Assembly: GCA_023424965.1 (NCBI GenBank)
Contig: JAFADI010000055.1
Coordinates: forward strand, 1-49,467
Direction: 5' to 3'
Length of the DNA: 49,467 nt
Origin: Bacillota bacterium
Lineage (GTDB): Bacteria > Bacillota > Clostridia > Acetivibrionales > JAFADI01
The first letter of the stretch is position 1. Each line of letters starts with the position of its first letter. Both the position numbers and the translations under genes were made by a program. A model generated the notes under the pieces. That model searched no databases. It was not told the origin of the DNA and saw nothing but the letters and a program-made list of their open reading frames with translations. Shown one piece after another: positions 16,140 to 24,394 of this stretch.

Positions 16140-16739
16140 ATGCAAAAGAACAGGATAGTCATAGGAAAAGGCAAGGATAATGAAGAAAACAGTGAGAAGG
16201 CCAAAAACAAACTGCCCCAGGAATCCGGCACAGCTTCGCCTTCTCCCCATTCCATAGAGATTGAAGAACTGAGATACCGGGACTCCTTAAATGACGTCCT
16301 GTGGGGAAGTGACAGCAGGCTTCACAAAATGCTGGATAAGGAAGTTCTGAGCGAAAAGCGCAGGTATGTGAGGGTGCGGTACTTCCAGAATGTCCTGTGC
16401 AAAATGATCGCCGACAACCCCCAGGCGGAGCCTTTAAGCCTCTCAAAGCCCCTTCCGCTCAGCGTCGTGGACCTATCCATGGGGGGAATCGGTGTTTTGT
16501 GCAGCCAGGAGGTCACGGAAGGCTCAATTCTCCACATAGGCCTGGTGCTTGACCAGTCCAGTTATGACATCGTGTGTGAGGTGGTTTACTGTGTCAAAAT
16601 GGATAACGTACACAGGATCGGCCTCCGGATGTTCAAAAAGGACAAAACCTTTACAAGGCACCTGAAGATTGTCGTGGCCAGGATATCTTTAAACGCGGAA
16701 TATGCCAAAAATGACGGCAGTCCTGCTTCGAACTCCTGA
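16140..16739 (+). CDS. PilZ-domain c-di-GMP-binding protein
   Basis: 199-residue cytoplasmic protein. A charged, low-complexity N-terminal 40 residues and a helical linker precede a PilZ domain. The two c-di-GMP contact motifs are intact: RxxxR at R74-R78 and DxSxxG at D111-S113-G116, followed by a beta-barrel with EVVYCVKMDNVHRIGLRM. It probably senses cyclic di-GMP. There is no GGDEF/EAL or motility gene near it, so its output target is unknown. Start ATG has GGAG ten bases upstream. It ends at a strong bidirectional terminator. Confidence 0.88.
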   Translation: MQKNRIVIGKGKDNEENSEKAKNKLPQESGTASPSPHSIEIEELRYRDSLNDVLWGSDSRLHKMLDKEVLSEKRRYVRVRYFQNVLCKMIADNPQAEPLSLSKPLPLSVVDLSMGGIGVLCSQEVTEGSILHIGLVLDQSSYDIVCEVVYCVKMDNVHRIGLRMFKKDKTFTRHLKIVVARISLNAEYAKNDGSPASNS

Positions 16740-16752
16740 CTTTCATCAAAAA

Positions 16753-16780
16753 AACCGCGTATGGCCTTCCATACGCGGTT
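16753..16780. terminator. Bidirectional intrinsic terminator
   Basis: Perfect 12-bp stem AACCGCGTATGG/CCATACGCGGTT with a CCTT loop, T-rich on the plus side (ctttat) and A-rich before it, so it also reads as a terminator on the minus strand. It separates the PilZ and MarR genes. Confidence 0.9.
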
Positions 16781-16795
16781 CTTTATATCACTGTC

Positions 16796-17251
16796 CTATT
16801 GTTTTTTCATCAGCTCATAGAGCTTTTCCAGACCCTTGAGTATGACCTCCAGGTCTTCCGGAGCGGCATTTTTTATAATGTCGCTGATAAACTTGTTTTT
16901 CACATCAATGAGATCATTTCTCTCCATAAACTCTTTTGAAAGGGATAACCTCACGATCCTGCGATTCTCTTCCGGAATCTCCCTTTTAACGATACCCTGC
17001 TGGACCAGCCTGTCTACCATGCCCGAAACGGTACTTTTCGACAAACCAATGTGCTCGCTCAACTCCTGAAGGGTTGTAAAAGGCTTTTTATGAAGGGCAA
17101 AGACAAGCCCCAGCTGCGGACCTGTCAAGCCAAATTGTTTTGATTTCCCAAATATAAAATCTTTGTAGTTTTTTTGAATGGCCCTGAATAAAACCAACAA
17201 TCTTTCCGCCGAATCATTCGATGATTGCTGCCATTCCGGCTTCTGTTTCAT
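16796..17251 (-). CDS. MarR-family transcriptional regulator
   Basis: 151-residue winged-helix repressor. The DNA-binding core is clear: TTLQELSEHIGLSKSTVSGMVDRLVQQGIVKRE followed by the wing ENRRIVRLSLS, flanked by dimerisation helices. The ATG at 17251 follows AGGAGG at six bases. It starts 38 bp inside the end of the MFS gene and is the last gene of the efflux operon, so it is probably autoregulated with the pump and releases DNA on drug binding. Which ligand it senses is unknown. Confidence 0.92.
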   Translation of the reverse strand: MKQKPEWQQSSNDSAERLLVLFRAIQKNYKDFIFGKSKQFGLTGPQLGLVFALHKKPFTTLQELSEHIGLSKSTVSGMVDRLVQQGIVKREIPEENRRIVRLSLSKEFMERNDLIDVKNKFISDIIKNAAPEDLEVILKGLEKLYELMKKQ

Positions 17252-18833
17252 AGGTAGCCTCCTCTTTGCCCTGTTTCTGCATCCGATCGCGTTTTTTAAC
17301 ATGCGCAGTGTTCATCAACAGCACTAAACCGATCGCTATCACTATTGTAACCGATGTTACCGCTAATGCATAGTCCATTGCATCGATATAAGCCTGGCCC
17401 TGCAGCAATCCTGCGATGGAGGATAAGGCAGAGCTCTGTGCTTCATTTTGAGTGAGTCCGTACTGCATATAGGCACCCTGAAGCATTTTGACGGTGTCTC
17501 CCGCAGCCGGATTGAAAACATTGATTTGCTCCGATAATCTAGCAAAATTCTCATTGTTTCTTGACGTCAGTAAAGTTGTCATAATGGTGACGCTCACAGA
17601 GGACATGATCATCCTTATCACCGTGGACAACGGTGTGGCTTTGCTCATCAGGTGCTGGGGCACATCGTTCATTCCCGTCGTATTCACAGGCATCATTGCC
17701 AGGCCCAGGCCAATGCCCCTGTAGCATGCCGTCCACATGATGAACTCCCTCGTGGTATTCATATCAAGAAAAGTCAGTTGATAGGAAGCAAAGGCCACGA
17801 TGGAAAGCCCCGTCACCGTTACCGCTTTTGGCCCGAACCTGTCGGTCAGGGCCCCGCTCAAGGGCATCATCAGTCCTGATGCAACAGCGGATAGAAAGAG
17901 CGTTTCCCCCGTCTGCATGGCCGTATACCCCCTTATGTTCTGCAAAAACAGAGGGAGCACATAGGTTCCCCCCATGAGGGCCATGGTGGTAAAACAGGTG
18001 ATGATCTGGCTCAGGGTAAAATTGTAAGTCTTGAATATCCGGAGTTCCAGCAGGGGATTGGGAACCGTCAGCTCATTCACAACAAACAGGATCAGCCCGA
18101 AAATGCCCAGGGTTAAAAATATGGGATTTTTTATATCACCCCAGTCGATGTTGGAGCCTTCACCCAAAACATAAAGGATACAGGCAATGCCTCCCGAGGA
18201 GGTAATAAAGCCGAACAGGTCGAAACCTTTCACTTCTTTCTTCGGTGTCTCCCTCAGCAGAATTCCCGCCATAATGACGCCGAATACGCCGATGGGCACA
18301 TTCACATTAAAAATGAGCCTCCAATCCAGGTACTGGATGATGTATCCCCCCAGCGTAGGGCCTATGGCCGGAGCAGCCATGGAGGATATTCCCCAGAAGC
18401 CCAATGCAAGCCCTCTTTCATTGGGCGGGAATATCTGCATGATCATTGTCATACCCACCGGCATGATCATTCCGCCACCCAGTGCCTGGATGATACGGAA
18501 CAGGATCATGCTTGAATTACTCCAGGCAAAGCCGCAGAGCAGCGATCCCACGGTGAAAAGTCCCAGGGAAAACACATAGAGCTTCTTGCTTCCGAACCTG
18601 TCGCTCAAATATCCCGTCAGCGGAGTTATGGCTCCCATTGCCAGCGTATAGCAAGTCAGTATCCACTTTACGCTGTCCAGGGAAACTCCGAAAACGGACA
18701 TCATTTTCGGTATTGCTATATTCACAATACTGCTGTCCAGCATTGCCATAAACGTTCCTATAACAACCACAAAAAGGGCAAGCCACTTGCTAAAGTCATT
18801 TTTTTGTTCCTGCAAAGCAGCATCTGCAACCAT
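17214..18833 (-). CDS. DHA2-family MFS multidrug efflux transporter
   Basis: 539-residue, 14-helix proton-driven drug exporter of the EmrB/QacA type. Motif D1 (MLDSSIVNIAIP, near residue 31), motif A (GYLSDRFGSKK) in the loop after helix 2, and the repeat motif ALTDRFGPK in the second half are visible. The start follows AGGGGTGAT. It is preceded 15 bp upstream by an EmrA-like adaptor and overlaps marR downstream. With adaptor partners it would export lipophilic drugs or metabolites across the membrane. Confidence 0.93.
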   Translation of the reverse strand: MVADAALQEQKNDFSKWLALFVVVIGTFMAMLDSSIVNIAIPKMMSVFGVSLDSVKWILTCYTLAMGAITPLTGYLSDRFGSKKLYVFSLGLFTVGSLLCGFAWSNSSMILFRIIQALGGGMIMPVGMTMIMQIFPPNERGLALGFWGISSMAAPAIGPTLGGYIIQYLDWRLIFNVNVPIGVFGVIMAGILLRETPKKEVKGFDLFGFITSSGGIACILYVLGEGSNIDWGDIKNPIFLTLGIFGLILFVVNELTVPNPLLELRIFKTYNFTLSQIITCFTTMALMGGTYVLPLFLQNIRGYTAMQTGETLFLSAVASGLMMPLSGALTDRFGPKAVTVTGLSIVAFASYQLTFLDMNTTREFIMWTACYRGIGLGLAMMPVNTTGMNDVPQHLMSKATPLSTVIRMIMSSVSVTIMTTLLTSRNNENFARLSEQINVFNPAAGDTVKMLQGAYMQYGLTQNEAQSSALSSIAGLLQGQAYIDAMDYALAVTSVTIVIAIGLVLLMNTAHVKKRDRMQKQGKEEATYETEAGMAAIIE

Positions 18834-18848
18834 CCCGGCATCACCCCT

Positions 18849-19502
18849 CTATCTTATGTGGATCTTGATTACGGCATTTGTGCCCGGCAGCAGCTTCACG
18901 TCGATTTTATCAAATTCAATTTTTACAGGCACCCGCTGCACAACCTTGGTAAAGGTTCCGCTGGTAGATGTGGGCAGAAGTGAAAATGTGGAGTTGGACG
19001 CCTGGCCGATGGACTTCACCTTGCCGGAAAGTTTTTTGCCGCTGAATTCGTCCACTTCGATGTCAACCTTTTGCCCCACCTGCAATTTCCCCAGCTTGGT
19101 TTCCTCGATGTTTGCACTTACATACAGTTTTAAAGGATCCACCAGAAGGGCCAGGGTCTGGCCTGCAGAAGTAACTTCACCCACATTTCCCTGTCTCTTG
19201 ATCACCGTACCGTTGATAGGCGCCCGGAATACCGACTGTTCAACGCTGCTGTCGGGAAGGTTCAAAGCCTCCTGGTGCCCGAGAATTTGGTCCTTGATCA
19301 CCTGGTCTCCCTCTTCAACGTCAAATTCCAGAAGTTTTCCTGAAATCTGGGGTACCACTTTTACAAGGTCCCCTGTAACTCTGGCATCCTCCGTAGAAAC
19401 ATAGGTTTCGTTATTATACCAGTAGTAGCCGGCGATACCCAGCAACACCACTACCATTACCGCCATTATCGATAAAATTAATGTTTTTCGTTTTCCATTC
19501 AT
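18849..19502 (-). CDS. EmrA/HlyD-like membrane-fusion adaptor
   Basis: 217-residue adaptor with one N-terminal transmembrane helix (residues 8-27) followed by a biotinyl-lipoyl domain split around a short linker (VVPQISGKLLEFDVEEGDQV ... FRAPINGTVIKRQGNVGEV) and a beta-barrel. The long coiled-coil hairpin of Gram-negative EmrA is missing, which suits a monoderm cell. It lies between the lipoprotein adaptor and the DHA2 pump in one operon, with 31 bp and 15 bp gaps. Confidence 0.9.
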   Translation of the reverse strand: MNGKRKTLILSIMAVMVVVLLGIAGYYWYNNETYVSTEDARVTGDLVKVVPQISGKLLEFDVEEGDQVIKDQILGHQEALNLPDSSVEQSVFRAPINGTVIKRQGNVGEVTSAGQTLALLVDPLKLYVSANIEETKLGKLQVGQKVDIEVDEFSGKKLSGKVKSIGQASNSTFSLLPTSTSGTFTKVVQRVPVKIEFDKIDVKLLPGTNAVIKIHIR

Positions 19503-19533
19503 GATCTCACCATCCTGGTTCCATTTGTTATTG

Positions 19534-20463
19534 TCATTTTACTAAACCGATTTGTGCGAACATTCCGGGTCTTAACAGTGAATCCGGGTCTTTCAGATTC
19601 ACCTTTACCAGAACATTTTTACTGCGTGAATCAATCACGGAATTTATCATGGCGATTTCACCTTGAAATTCCTTTTCCGGGACCTCTGAAACTTTCACCG
19701 TCGCCTGCTGGCCGGGAGTCACCCTGGAAATCAGATCCGCAGGCAAGTAGGCATTGATATACAAAGCTTCCGTGTTGATGATCGAAACGACAACGACACC
19801 GGCCGGAGCCAATTCTCCTATATTTATATTCTTTGCGCTGACAATTCCATCAATGGGGGAAAGAATGGTCCCGTTGTTCAGCTGCGTTTTCGCATAGTCC
19901 AGTGCAGCCTGGGCCTGACTCAGCTGTGATTGGAAAACCTTTATGCTTTCCGGTGAATCCTTGCTCAAAATGCTCAGCTGTTCTTTGGCATTCAGGTATT
20001 GAAGCTCGGCGGCCTCCAACTGCTGCTTGGAAATCCCGCCCTGGTCATAGAGCTCTTTGTTTCTGTCATAAGTATTTTTCGCATTTTCATAGGAGGCCTG
20101 TGCCTGTACCATCTGTTCCGACCTGGCGCCGTTCTGTGCCTTGTCAAGATTTGCCCTGGCGGTATTTACAGCCGCTTCCGACTGTGCAACCTGGGCTTCG
20201 ATATCTCTGGTATCAAGTTTTATGATGGGATCTCCCTTTTTTACCGCAGTACCCACATCCACCATGATTTCGGTGACTTTTGCAGGTATTTTGGATGATA
20301 TGTCCGCCTTTTTATTTGCATCAACCTTGCCTGCCATGATATAAACAGGTTTGGCCGTTTGTGCGCTCGCAGGCGCTTCATTTGAATTATCCTGCCCGGC
20401 CCCGGTACTGCAGCCGGCCAATAGAACAGCCGTTGCTATAAATAGTAAAACAATCCTTTTCAT
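19534..20463 (-). CDS. RND/HlyD-type efflux adaptor lipoprotein
   Basis: 309-residue lipoprotein with lipobox LLAGCS (Cys18). It has the full adaptor layout: lipoyl half-motif (SSKIPAKVTEIMVDVGTAVKKGDPI), a coiled-coil hairpin from about residue 92 to 190 (Ala/Gln/Glu-rich), second lipoyl half (SPIDGIVSAKNINIGELAPAG) and a beta-barrel. First gene of the efflux operon, so the pump has two different adaptors, one with and one without a coiled coil. Start ATG preceded by AAGGAG. Confidence 0.9.
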   Translation of the reverse strand: MKRIVLLFIATAVLLAGCSTGAGQDNSNEAPASAQTAKPVYIMAGKVDANKKADISSKIPAKVTEIMVDVGTAVKKGDPIIKLDTRDIEAQVAQSEAAVNTARANLDKAQNGARSEQMVQAQASYENAKNTYDRNKELYDQGGISKQQLEAAELQYLNAKEQLSILSKDSPESIKVFQSQLSQAQAALDYAKTQLNNGTILSPIDGIVSAKNINIGELAPAGVVVVSIINTEALYINAYLPADLISRVTPGQQATVKVSEVPEKEFQGEIAMINSVIDSRSKNVLVKVNLKDPDSLLRPGMFAQIGLVK

Positions 20464-20515
20464 CTACATTCTCCTTACTCGTACCAAATAGTTCGTGTTC
20501 AAACTGTTAGCAAGC
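20464..20515 (-). promoter_or_regulatory. Candidate MarR-controlled promoter region
   Basis: The stretch upstream of the efflux operon contains an imperfect dyad around agttcgtgttcaaact (AGTT...AACT ends), a size typical of MarR operators. The symmetry is partial, so this is a weak candidate for autoregulation by the operon's MarR protein. Confidence 0.3.
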
Positions 20516-20565
20516 ATACCATCTATATTACAACGATTTCCTTATGCTGTCAACAGAATTTTAAA

Positions 20566-20614
20566 GGCGGTCCAAAGCTTATCCCAAACCTGGCAGGATA
20601 AGTCCTGGACCGCC
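20566..20614 (-). terminator. Two-tier hairpin after the radical SAM gene
   Basis: Outer stem GGCGGTCCA/TGGACCGCC and inner stem CTTATCC/GGATAAG separated by three-base internal loops, 11-base apical loop. On the minus strand it is followed by tttaaaattc. It lies just downstream of the radical SAM stop and also ahead of the efflux operon promoter. Confidence 0.7.
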
Positions 20615-20639
20615 CGAAAGCGCCAACATGTTCTTTTCG

Positions 20640-21521
20640 TCACCCATCCAGCAGGCTGAGCTGGACCGCCCCCATTTTGCTCTCGTAGGAGGGCATTTTG
20701 CTGGAAATGCCGTATTTGTAGCAGGCCTCATTAAATACTTCATAGAGCCTTTTCGCATTGTTCCCGGGGCAATGATAGCTTGTCCCATACCTCTTTTCAT
20801 ACCTCTGCCGGGTACCGGGGAACAGTTTGTCCAGCTCCCCGTAGTAATAGGCCCTCTGCCTGTCCCTCAAAGACATTCCAATCCAGGGGACGATGTTTTT
20901 CACACCTTGCTCCCCTGCCTTCCTGACAATACCGGTAATATTGGCTTCATTGTCTTCAAGAAAAGGCAGGATGGGCATCATTGTGACACTGGTGTTTATC
21001 CCCACCGCCGAAAGTACCCCCAAGGCTTTGAGCCTGTCCGTAGGTGAAGGCGCGCAGGGTTCAATCTTCCGGGCCAGCTCATCATCGGCAGTGGTGAGGG
21101 TGATGGCCACCGAGGCATAGATGCGGTTGATGTGCTCAAGCAGGTCCACGTCCCTTAAGACCAGATTGCTTTTCGTGGTGATGTGCACCGGATACCTGAA
21201 TTCCGCCAGTACCTCCAGGGCTTTGCGCGTAATTCCCAGCTTTCTCTCGGACGGGGTATAGGGGTCACCCATGGCGCCTGTGCCCACCGTACCCTTTTTG
21301 CGTTTGGCTGCAAGCTCTTTTCTCAGCAGTTCCACGGCATTTTTCTTTACGGTGAGGTCATGGAAGTTCTCGATGCCATAGCATTCGCTCCTTGAGTCAC
21401 AGTATATGCACCGGTGCTCGCAGCCCCGGTACAGGTTCATGTTGTATCTCACGCCAAACCATGCAGACGGTTTTTTACAGGTAACCAGAAGGGTTCTGGC
21501 TTCCATTTCCCTGATCATCAT
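20640..21521 (-). CDS. SPL-type radical SAM protein
   Basis: 293-residue radical SAM enzyme resembling the spore photoproduct lyase-like/Rv2578c group. The [4Fe-4S]-binding motif CxxxCxxC is at C34, C38, C41 in RGCEHRCIYCDSR, and GTGAMGDPYTPSE, ITTKSNLVLRDVDLL and CAPSPTDRLKAL match the SAM-binding barrel of this subfamily. True spore photoproduct lyase has a different length and C-terminal cysteine context, so I do not call it SplB. Substrate unknown. It may start at either of two adjacent ATGs. Confidence 0.87.
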   Translation of the reverse strand: MMIREMEARTLLVTCKKPSAWFGVRYNMNLYRGCEHRCIYCDSRSECYGIENFHDLTVKKNAVELLRKELAAKRKKGTVGTGAMGDPYTPSERKLGITRKALEVLAEFRYPVHITTKSNLVLRDVDLLEHINRIYASVAITLTTADDELARKIEPCAPSPTDRLKALGVLSAVGINTSVTMMPILPFLEDNEANITGIVRKAGEQGVKNIVPWIGMSLRDRQRAYYYGELDKLFPGTRQRYEKRYGTSYHCPGNNAKRLYEVFNEACYKYGISSKMPSYESKMGAVQLSLLDG

Positions 21522-21649
21522 TCCATCCTTGCTCCATATCCTTTTAATTGTAGCAGGCCGAAGTGAAGCCTTTTCTCCATAAATAATGCCTTTTGCCTAT
21601 GCATCAAAATAGTAGCAATGTAACGTACTGATTTTATTATACGGCAAAA

Positions 21650-21673
21650 AACCTGACAGCAGCGTGTCAGGTT
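21650..21673 (-). terminator. Intrinsic terminator of the psd operon
   Basis: On the minus strand, AACCTGACA/TGTCAGGTT forms a 9-bp stem with a six-base loop, followed by six T residues. The stem begins inside the last codons of the DUF2161 gene, ending the psd-CPBP-DUF2161 transcript. Confidence 0.88.
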
Positions 21674-22422
21674 CCTGAATTTTTATTTTCCTGCCCTTCG
21701 AGAATTTCTTTCCTGTAAATGTCGGCCATGCCGGCATAAGTCAACAAAGCTTCCCGCCCCGGGGAAGCCAGACTGTACACCCCTTTTTCCACCTTTTCAA
21801 ACCAGCCGTAGTGATTGTAGCGGAGAATATCTCCGGTCCTGGCATCGGTACCCATGAGCCTCAGCTGCTTCGGCGCCAGTGGCCCGTGTTTCTCCAGACA
21901 GCAGGCAATATGGATGGCTTTTTCCCTGTAAGCGGTCATGAGCTTCTTGCGGACGCTTCCTCCCGTATTGTAGTCCCCATGCCTTTCCCTTATCTCTTCA
22001 ATGAGTGCATGCCTCTTTTTCCTGCTCGCTTTCCTGCTCCTGTCCCTGTCAAACTCCACAGGATGAAATTCAATTCTGAGCTGGGGTTCTTTTTTTGAAA
22101 AGGCCACCACCATCAGACCCACTTCGAGGCGCTTCAAAAGGTGGCAGACATCCCTCCAACGGGAAGACATGATCTGCTTGCCCGGATGGGGCACTGCCAC
22201 GTATACGCCGTCTGCGGTTTTTTGCCTTTTTACGGCCTGAAGGATGAGCTCCAGGTTCAAGCTCCGCTTCAATTCAATGATAATTAACTGCCCGTCCTTT
22301 ACCGCCGTCACATCGCAGTCCGCTACCTCGCCGTTTACGGCATAGCCCTGCTCCGTAAGGTACTGCCGGACAGGCCTGTACAAATCCTCTTCACGTATTT
22401 GGGGCTTTGCTGTTTTAGCCAT
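21667..22422 (-). CDS. DUF2161 family putative nuclease-fold protein
   Basis: 251-residue protein with the DUF2161 layout: N-terminal EEDLYRPVRQYLTEQGYAV, then a PD-(D/E)XK-like core in CDVTAVKDGQLIIIELKRSL (Asp ... Glu-x-Lys), then LILQAVKRQKTADGVYVAVP. A C-terminal winged-helix-like region (LAPKQLRLMGTDARTGDILRYNHYGWFEKVEKGVYSL) would read DNA or a partner. Start ATG at 22422 overlaps the CPBP gene by 8 bp. Function unproven; the fold suggests a nuclease or nuclease-derived binding protein. Confidence 0.85.
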   Translation of the reverse strand: MAKTAKPQIREEDLYRPVRQYLTEQGYAVNGEVADCDVTAVKDGQLIIIELKRSLNLELILQAVKRQKTADGVYVAVPHPGKQIMSSRWRDVCHLLKRLEVGLMVVAFSKKEPQLRIEFHPVEFDRDRSRKASRKKRHALIEEIRERHGDYNTGGSVRKKLMTAYREKAIHIACCLEKHGPLAPKQLRLMGTDARTGDILRYNHYGWFEKVEKGVYSLASPGREALLTYAGMADIYRKEILEGQENKNSGT

Positions 22423-23245
22423 CTGATCCCTCTGCCTTTTCTCTTCCCAGCTTCCTGGATAATAAAATACCGTGCACAATGACAAGCATGCTGCACACTG
22501 CGGCCATTACCGTCCCCGCCTGGTCGCTGGCGGTGAGAAGGTCAAAGCCTCCATGCCACAGCACCACCGGAAGGATGCTCCAGTTGCTCCCCCTGCATAT
22601 CCACGCAAGCAGCACCGAACCATAGGCGAGGGCGATTGCCCACCCGATGATTCCAACGCCCATTTCCATATAGTTGGGATTGAACCCAAAGGCAGGCAGA
22701 TGCCACAGCATCCATACGCCAGCGACAATCAGCGAGGCCTTCAGGATGGAAAATCTTTTATTCAACTCCGGCAGAAGATAGCCGCGCCAGCCGGATTCCT
22801 CCCCTATACCGAAGGTAAGCATCCATACTCCCGCGGTTTGAAAGACATTGAAGCCGGGCAGCTTCTCCGTTATTCCAAATCCGCTCCACTCGGGCCAGCC
22901 GCCGGTGACAAAATAATGGGCCAGAATCGCCGCAGCTCCGTAAGCTGCGGGCAGTGCAACCGCGATTATCAACCACTTCACCGGAAATCCCAGGGAAAAA
23001 GTCCGCCGTGCCCAGGCCTTTACACCCCTCAGGCCTCCCGTCATCAGCGCTGCCGCAATGGAACCCGCCAAAGGCCCGAAGGACCCCAGATAATACTGCT
23101 GGGGCAGCACCGGAAGGCTCTGCCCCCACTGCCTGTTTGCAAGCAGCGGAAGCCACATAAGCCAGGAGAAGCCAAAGGCAGCCAGCAGATATATTCCAAT
23201 GGTTTTTTGAAGCTTTGCGCTTTCAGCCTGTTCCCTATCCTTCAT
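22415..23245 (-). CDS. CPBP-family intramembrane metalloprotease
   Basis: 276-residue polytopic protein of the CPBP/Abi (CAAX protease-like) family. The catalytic motifs are EExxxR (E149, E150, R154), WHLPAF with H182, and HxxxD (H231, D235), each in a membrane segment. Members process prenylated or bacteriocin-related proteins, and some act as scaffolds. It overlaps psd by 11 bp upstream and the DUF2161 gene by 8 bp downstream, so the three genes are co-expressed. Target unknown. Confidence 0.88.
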   Translation of the reverse strand: MKDREQAESAKLQKTIGIYLLAAFGFSWLMWLPLLANRQWGQSLPVLPQQYYLGSFGPLAGSIAAALMTGGLRGVKAWARRTFSLGFPVKWLIIAVALPAAYGAAAILAHYFVTGGWPEWSGFGITEKLPGFNVFQTAGVWMLTFGIGEESGWRGYLLPELNKRFSILKASLIVAGVWMLWHLPAFGFNPNYMEMGVGIIGWAIALAYGSVLLAWICRGSNWSILPVVLWHGGFDLLTASDQAGTVMAAVCSMLVIVHGILLSRKLGREKAEGSDG

Positions 23246-24140
23246 ATTCCCTCACTCCTATGGTTTCTCCCGCCAGCACTTTTGTTTCATATCCCATTTC
23301 CGTTTGTTCAAGGATATCCCCGTGGATGGCCGCCCTGCCCTTTTCAAGAAAAAGGAGCAGGGTGGAGCCGCCAAACTTGAAATATCCCTTTTCCTCTCCC
23401 CTGGCCACTTTCTTCCCCGGGGTATAGGTCTGGACGATGGAGCCCACCGAAGTGGCTCCCACTTCTATATATAAAATTTTTCCGAAATTCTCCGAATGGA
23501 GGATGCCATACTCCCGCTTGTTCCTGCAGAATACATAAGCCACCCTTTCCAGCGCAATGGGGTTTACAGAGTAGTAATATCCGTTGATCGGATGGCTCTC
23601 TCCGCAAACTCCCCCATCGACAAAATGAAACCGGTGATAATCCACCGGCGCCAGCCTGAGCAGGAGACAAAGGCCCCCCCTGTATGCGGCTGCCAGTCTT
23701 TCATCCCCGATGAGTTCTTTAAGGGAGTAAGTAAACCCCTTTACCTGTACCAGCCGGTCGGTATCGATATCCCTCCAGGCCTTCAGTCTTCCATCTCCCG
23801 GACAGGGCAGCAGCTCCGGGTCTTCCGCAAAAACCCTGGCCTCAGGCTTCAGCTTCCGGATAAAAAACTCATTGAAGCTTTTAAATTCTTCCTCTTTTTT
23901 TTCACAGAAAGACATGTCGATTCCGAAAGAAGCGATGAAGCCGGGGATCTGCCCCTTGCTGAACCGGGAATCACAAAAAATTCCCGATAAACAGGAGTAA
24001 AGCTTCCTTTTGACCAGCAGCTCCAGCCCTGCCTTGCCGGGCCCTGTCCCATAGAGGTATTTCATTGCCCCCGCTCCGGCCACCTTTTCAGTTTCATATT
24101 CCCCCGTCCGCCTGTTGTATAATTTAATCAAAGGTATCAT
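23235..24140 (-). CDS. psd: Phosphatidylserine decarboxylase
   Basis: Converts phosphatidylserine to phosphatidylethanolamine using a pyruvoyl group made by self-cleavage. The FGGST motif near the C-terminus is the cleavage site; the serine becomes the pyruvoyl cofactor of the small alpha chain. SFNEFFIRKLKPEAR (about residue 93) and VDYHRFHF are further family blocks. About 300 residues, typical of type-II PSD from Firmicutes. I chose ATG 24140, which gives the usual MI...KLYNRRTG start; a TTG at 24161 is an alternative. The pssA partner is not adjacent. Confidence 0.93.
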   Translation of the reverse strand: MIPLIKLYNRRTGEYETEKVAGAGAMKYLYGTGPGKAGLELLVKRKLYSCLSGIFCDSRFSKGQIPGFIASFGIDMSFCEKKEEEFKSFNEFFIRKLKPEARVFAEDPELLPCPGDGRLKAWRDIDTDRLVQVKGFTYSLKELIGDERLAAAYRGGLCLLLRLAPVDYHRFHFVDGGVCGESHPINGYYYSVNPIALERVAYVFCRNKREYGILHSENFGKILYIEVGATSVGSIVQTYTPGKKVARGEEKGYFKFGGSTLLLFLEKGRAAIHGDILEQTEMGYETKVLAGETIGVREYEG

Positions 24141-24394
24141 CCTTTTAAAGACAGATTTCAAACGGTTTTACTATTCTCATTTTATCCCATGCATGTCTGC
24201 AAATCAATAAGGAAGGCGGGAGGTGCTTTTGCACCTTTTCAGAAAAAGTTCTCCGAAAAGCATGTTTTGTTTTCTTTCAAAGCTGATTTTTTTACGGTTT
24301 CTGCTGGACTTATGTTACCCAATTGTATTGGCGTCAGATTTCGAATATGATTATGTATATTTGTTTGAACAATATTGTAGAAGGAGTGGTTTAT

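Noticed and set aside
20640..21521. Calling the radical SAM gene spore photoproduct lyase (splB)
   Set aside because: The motif CxxxCxxC and region match the broader SPL-like group, but the family-specific C-terminal features of SplB are not seen.
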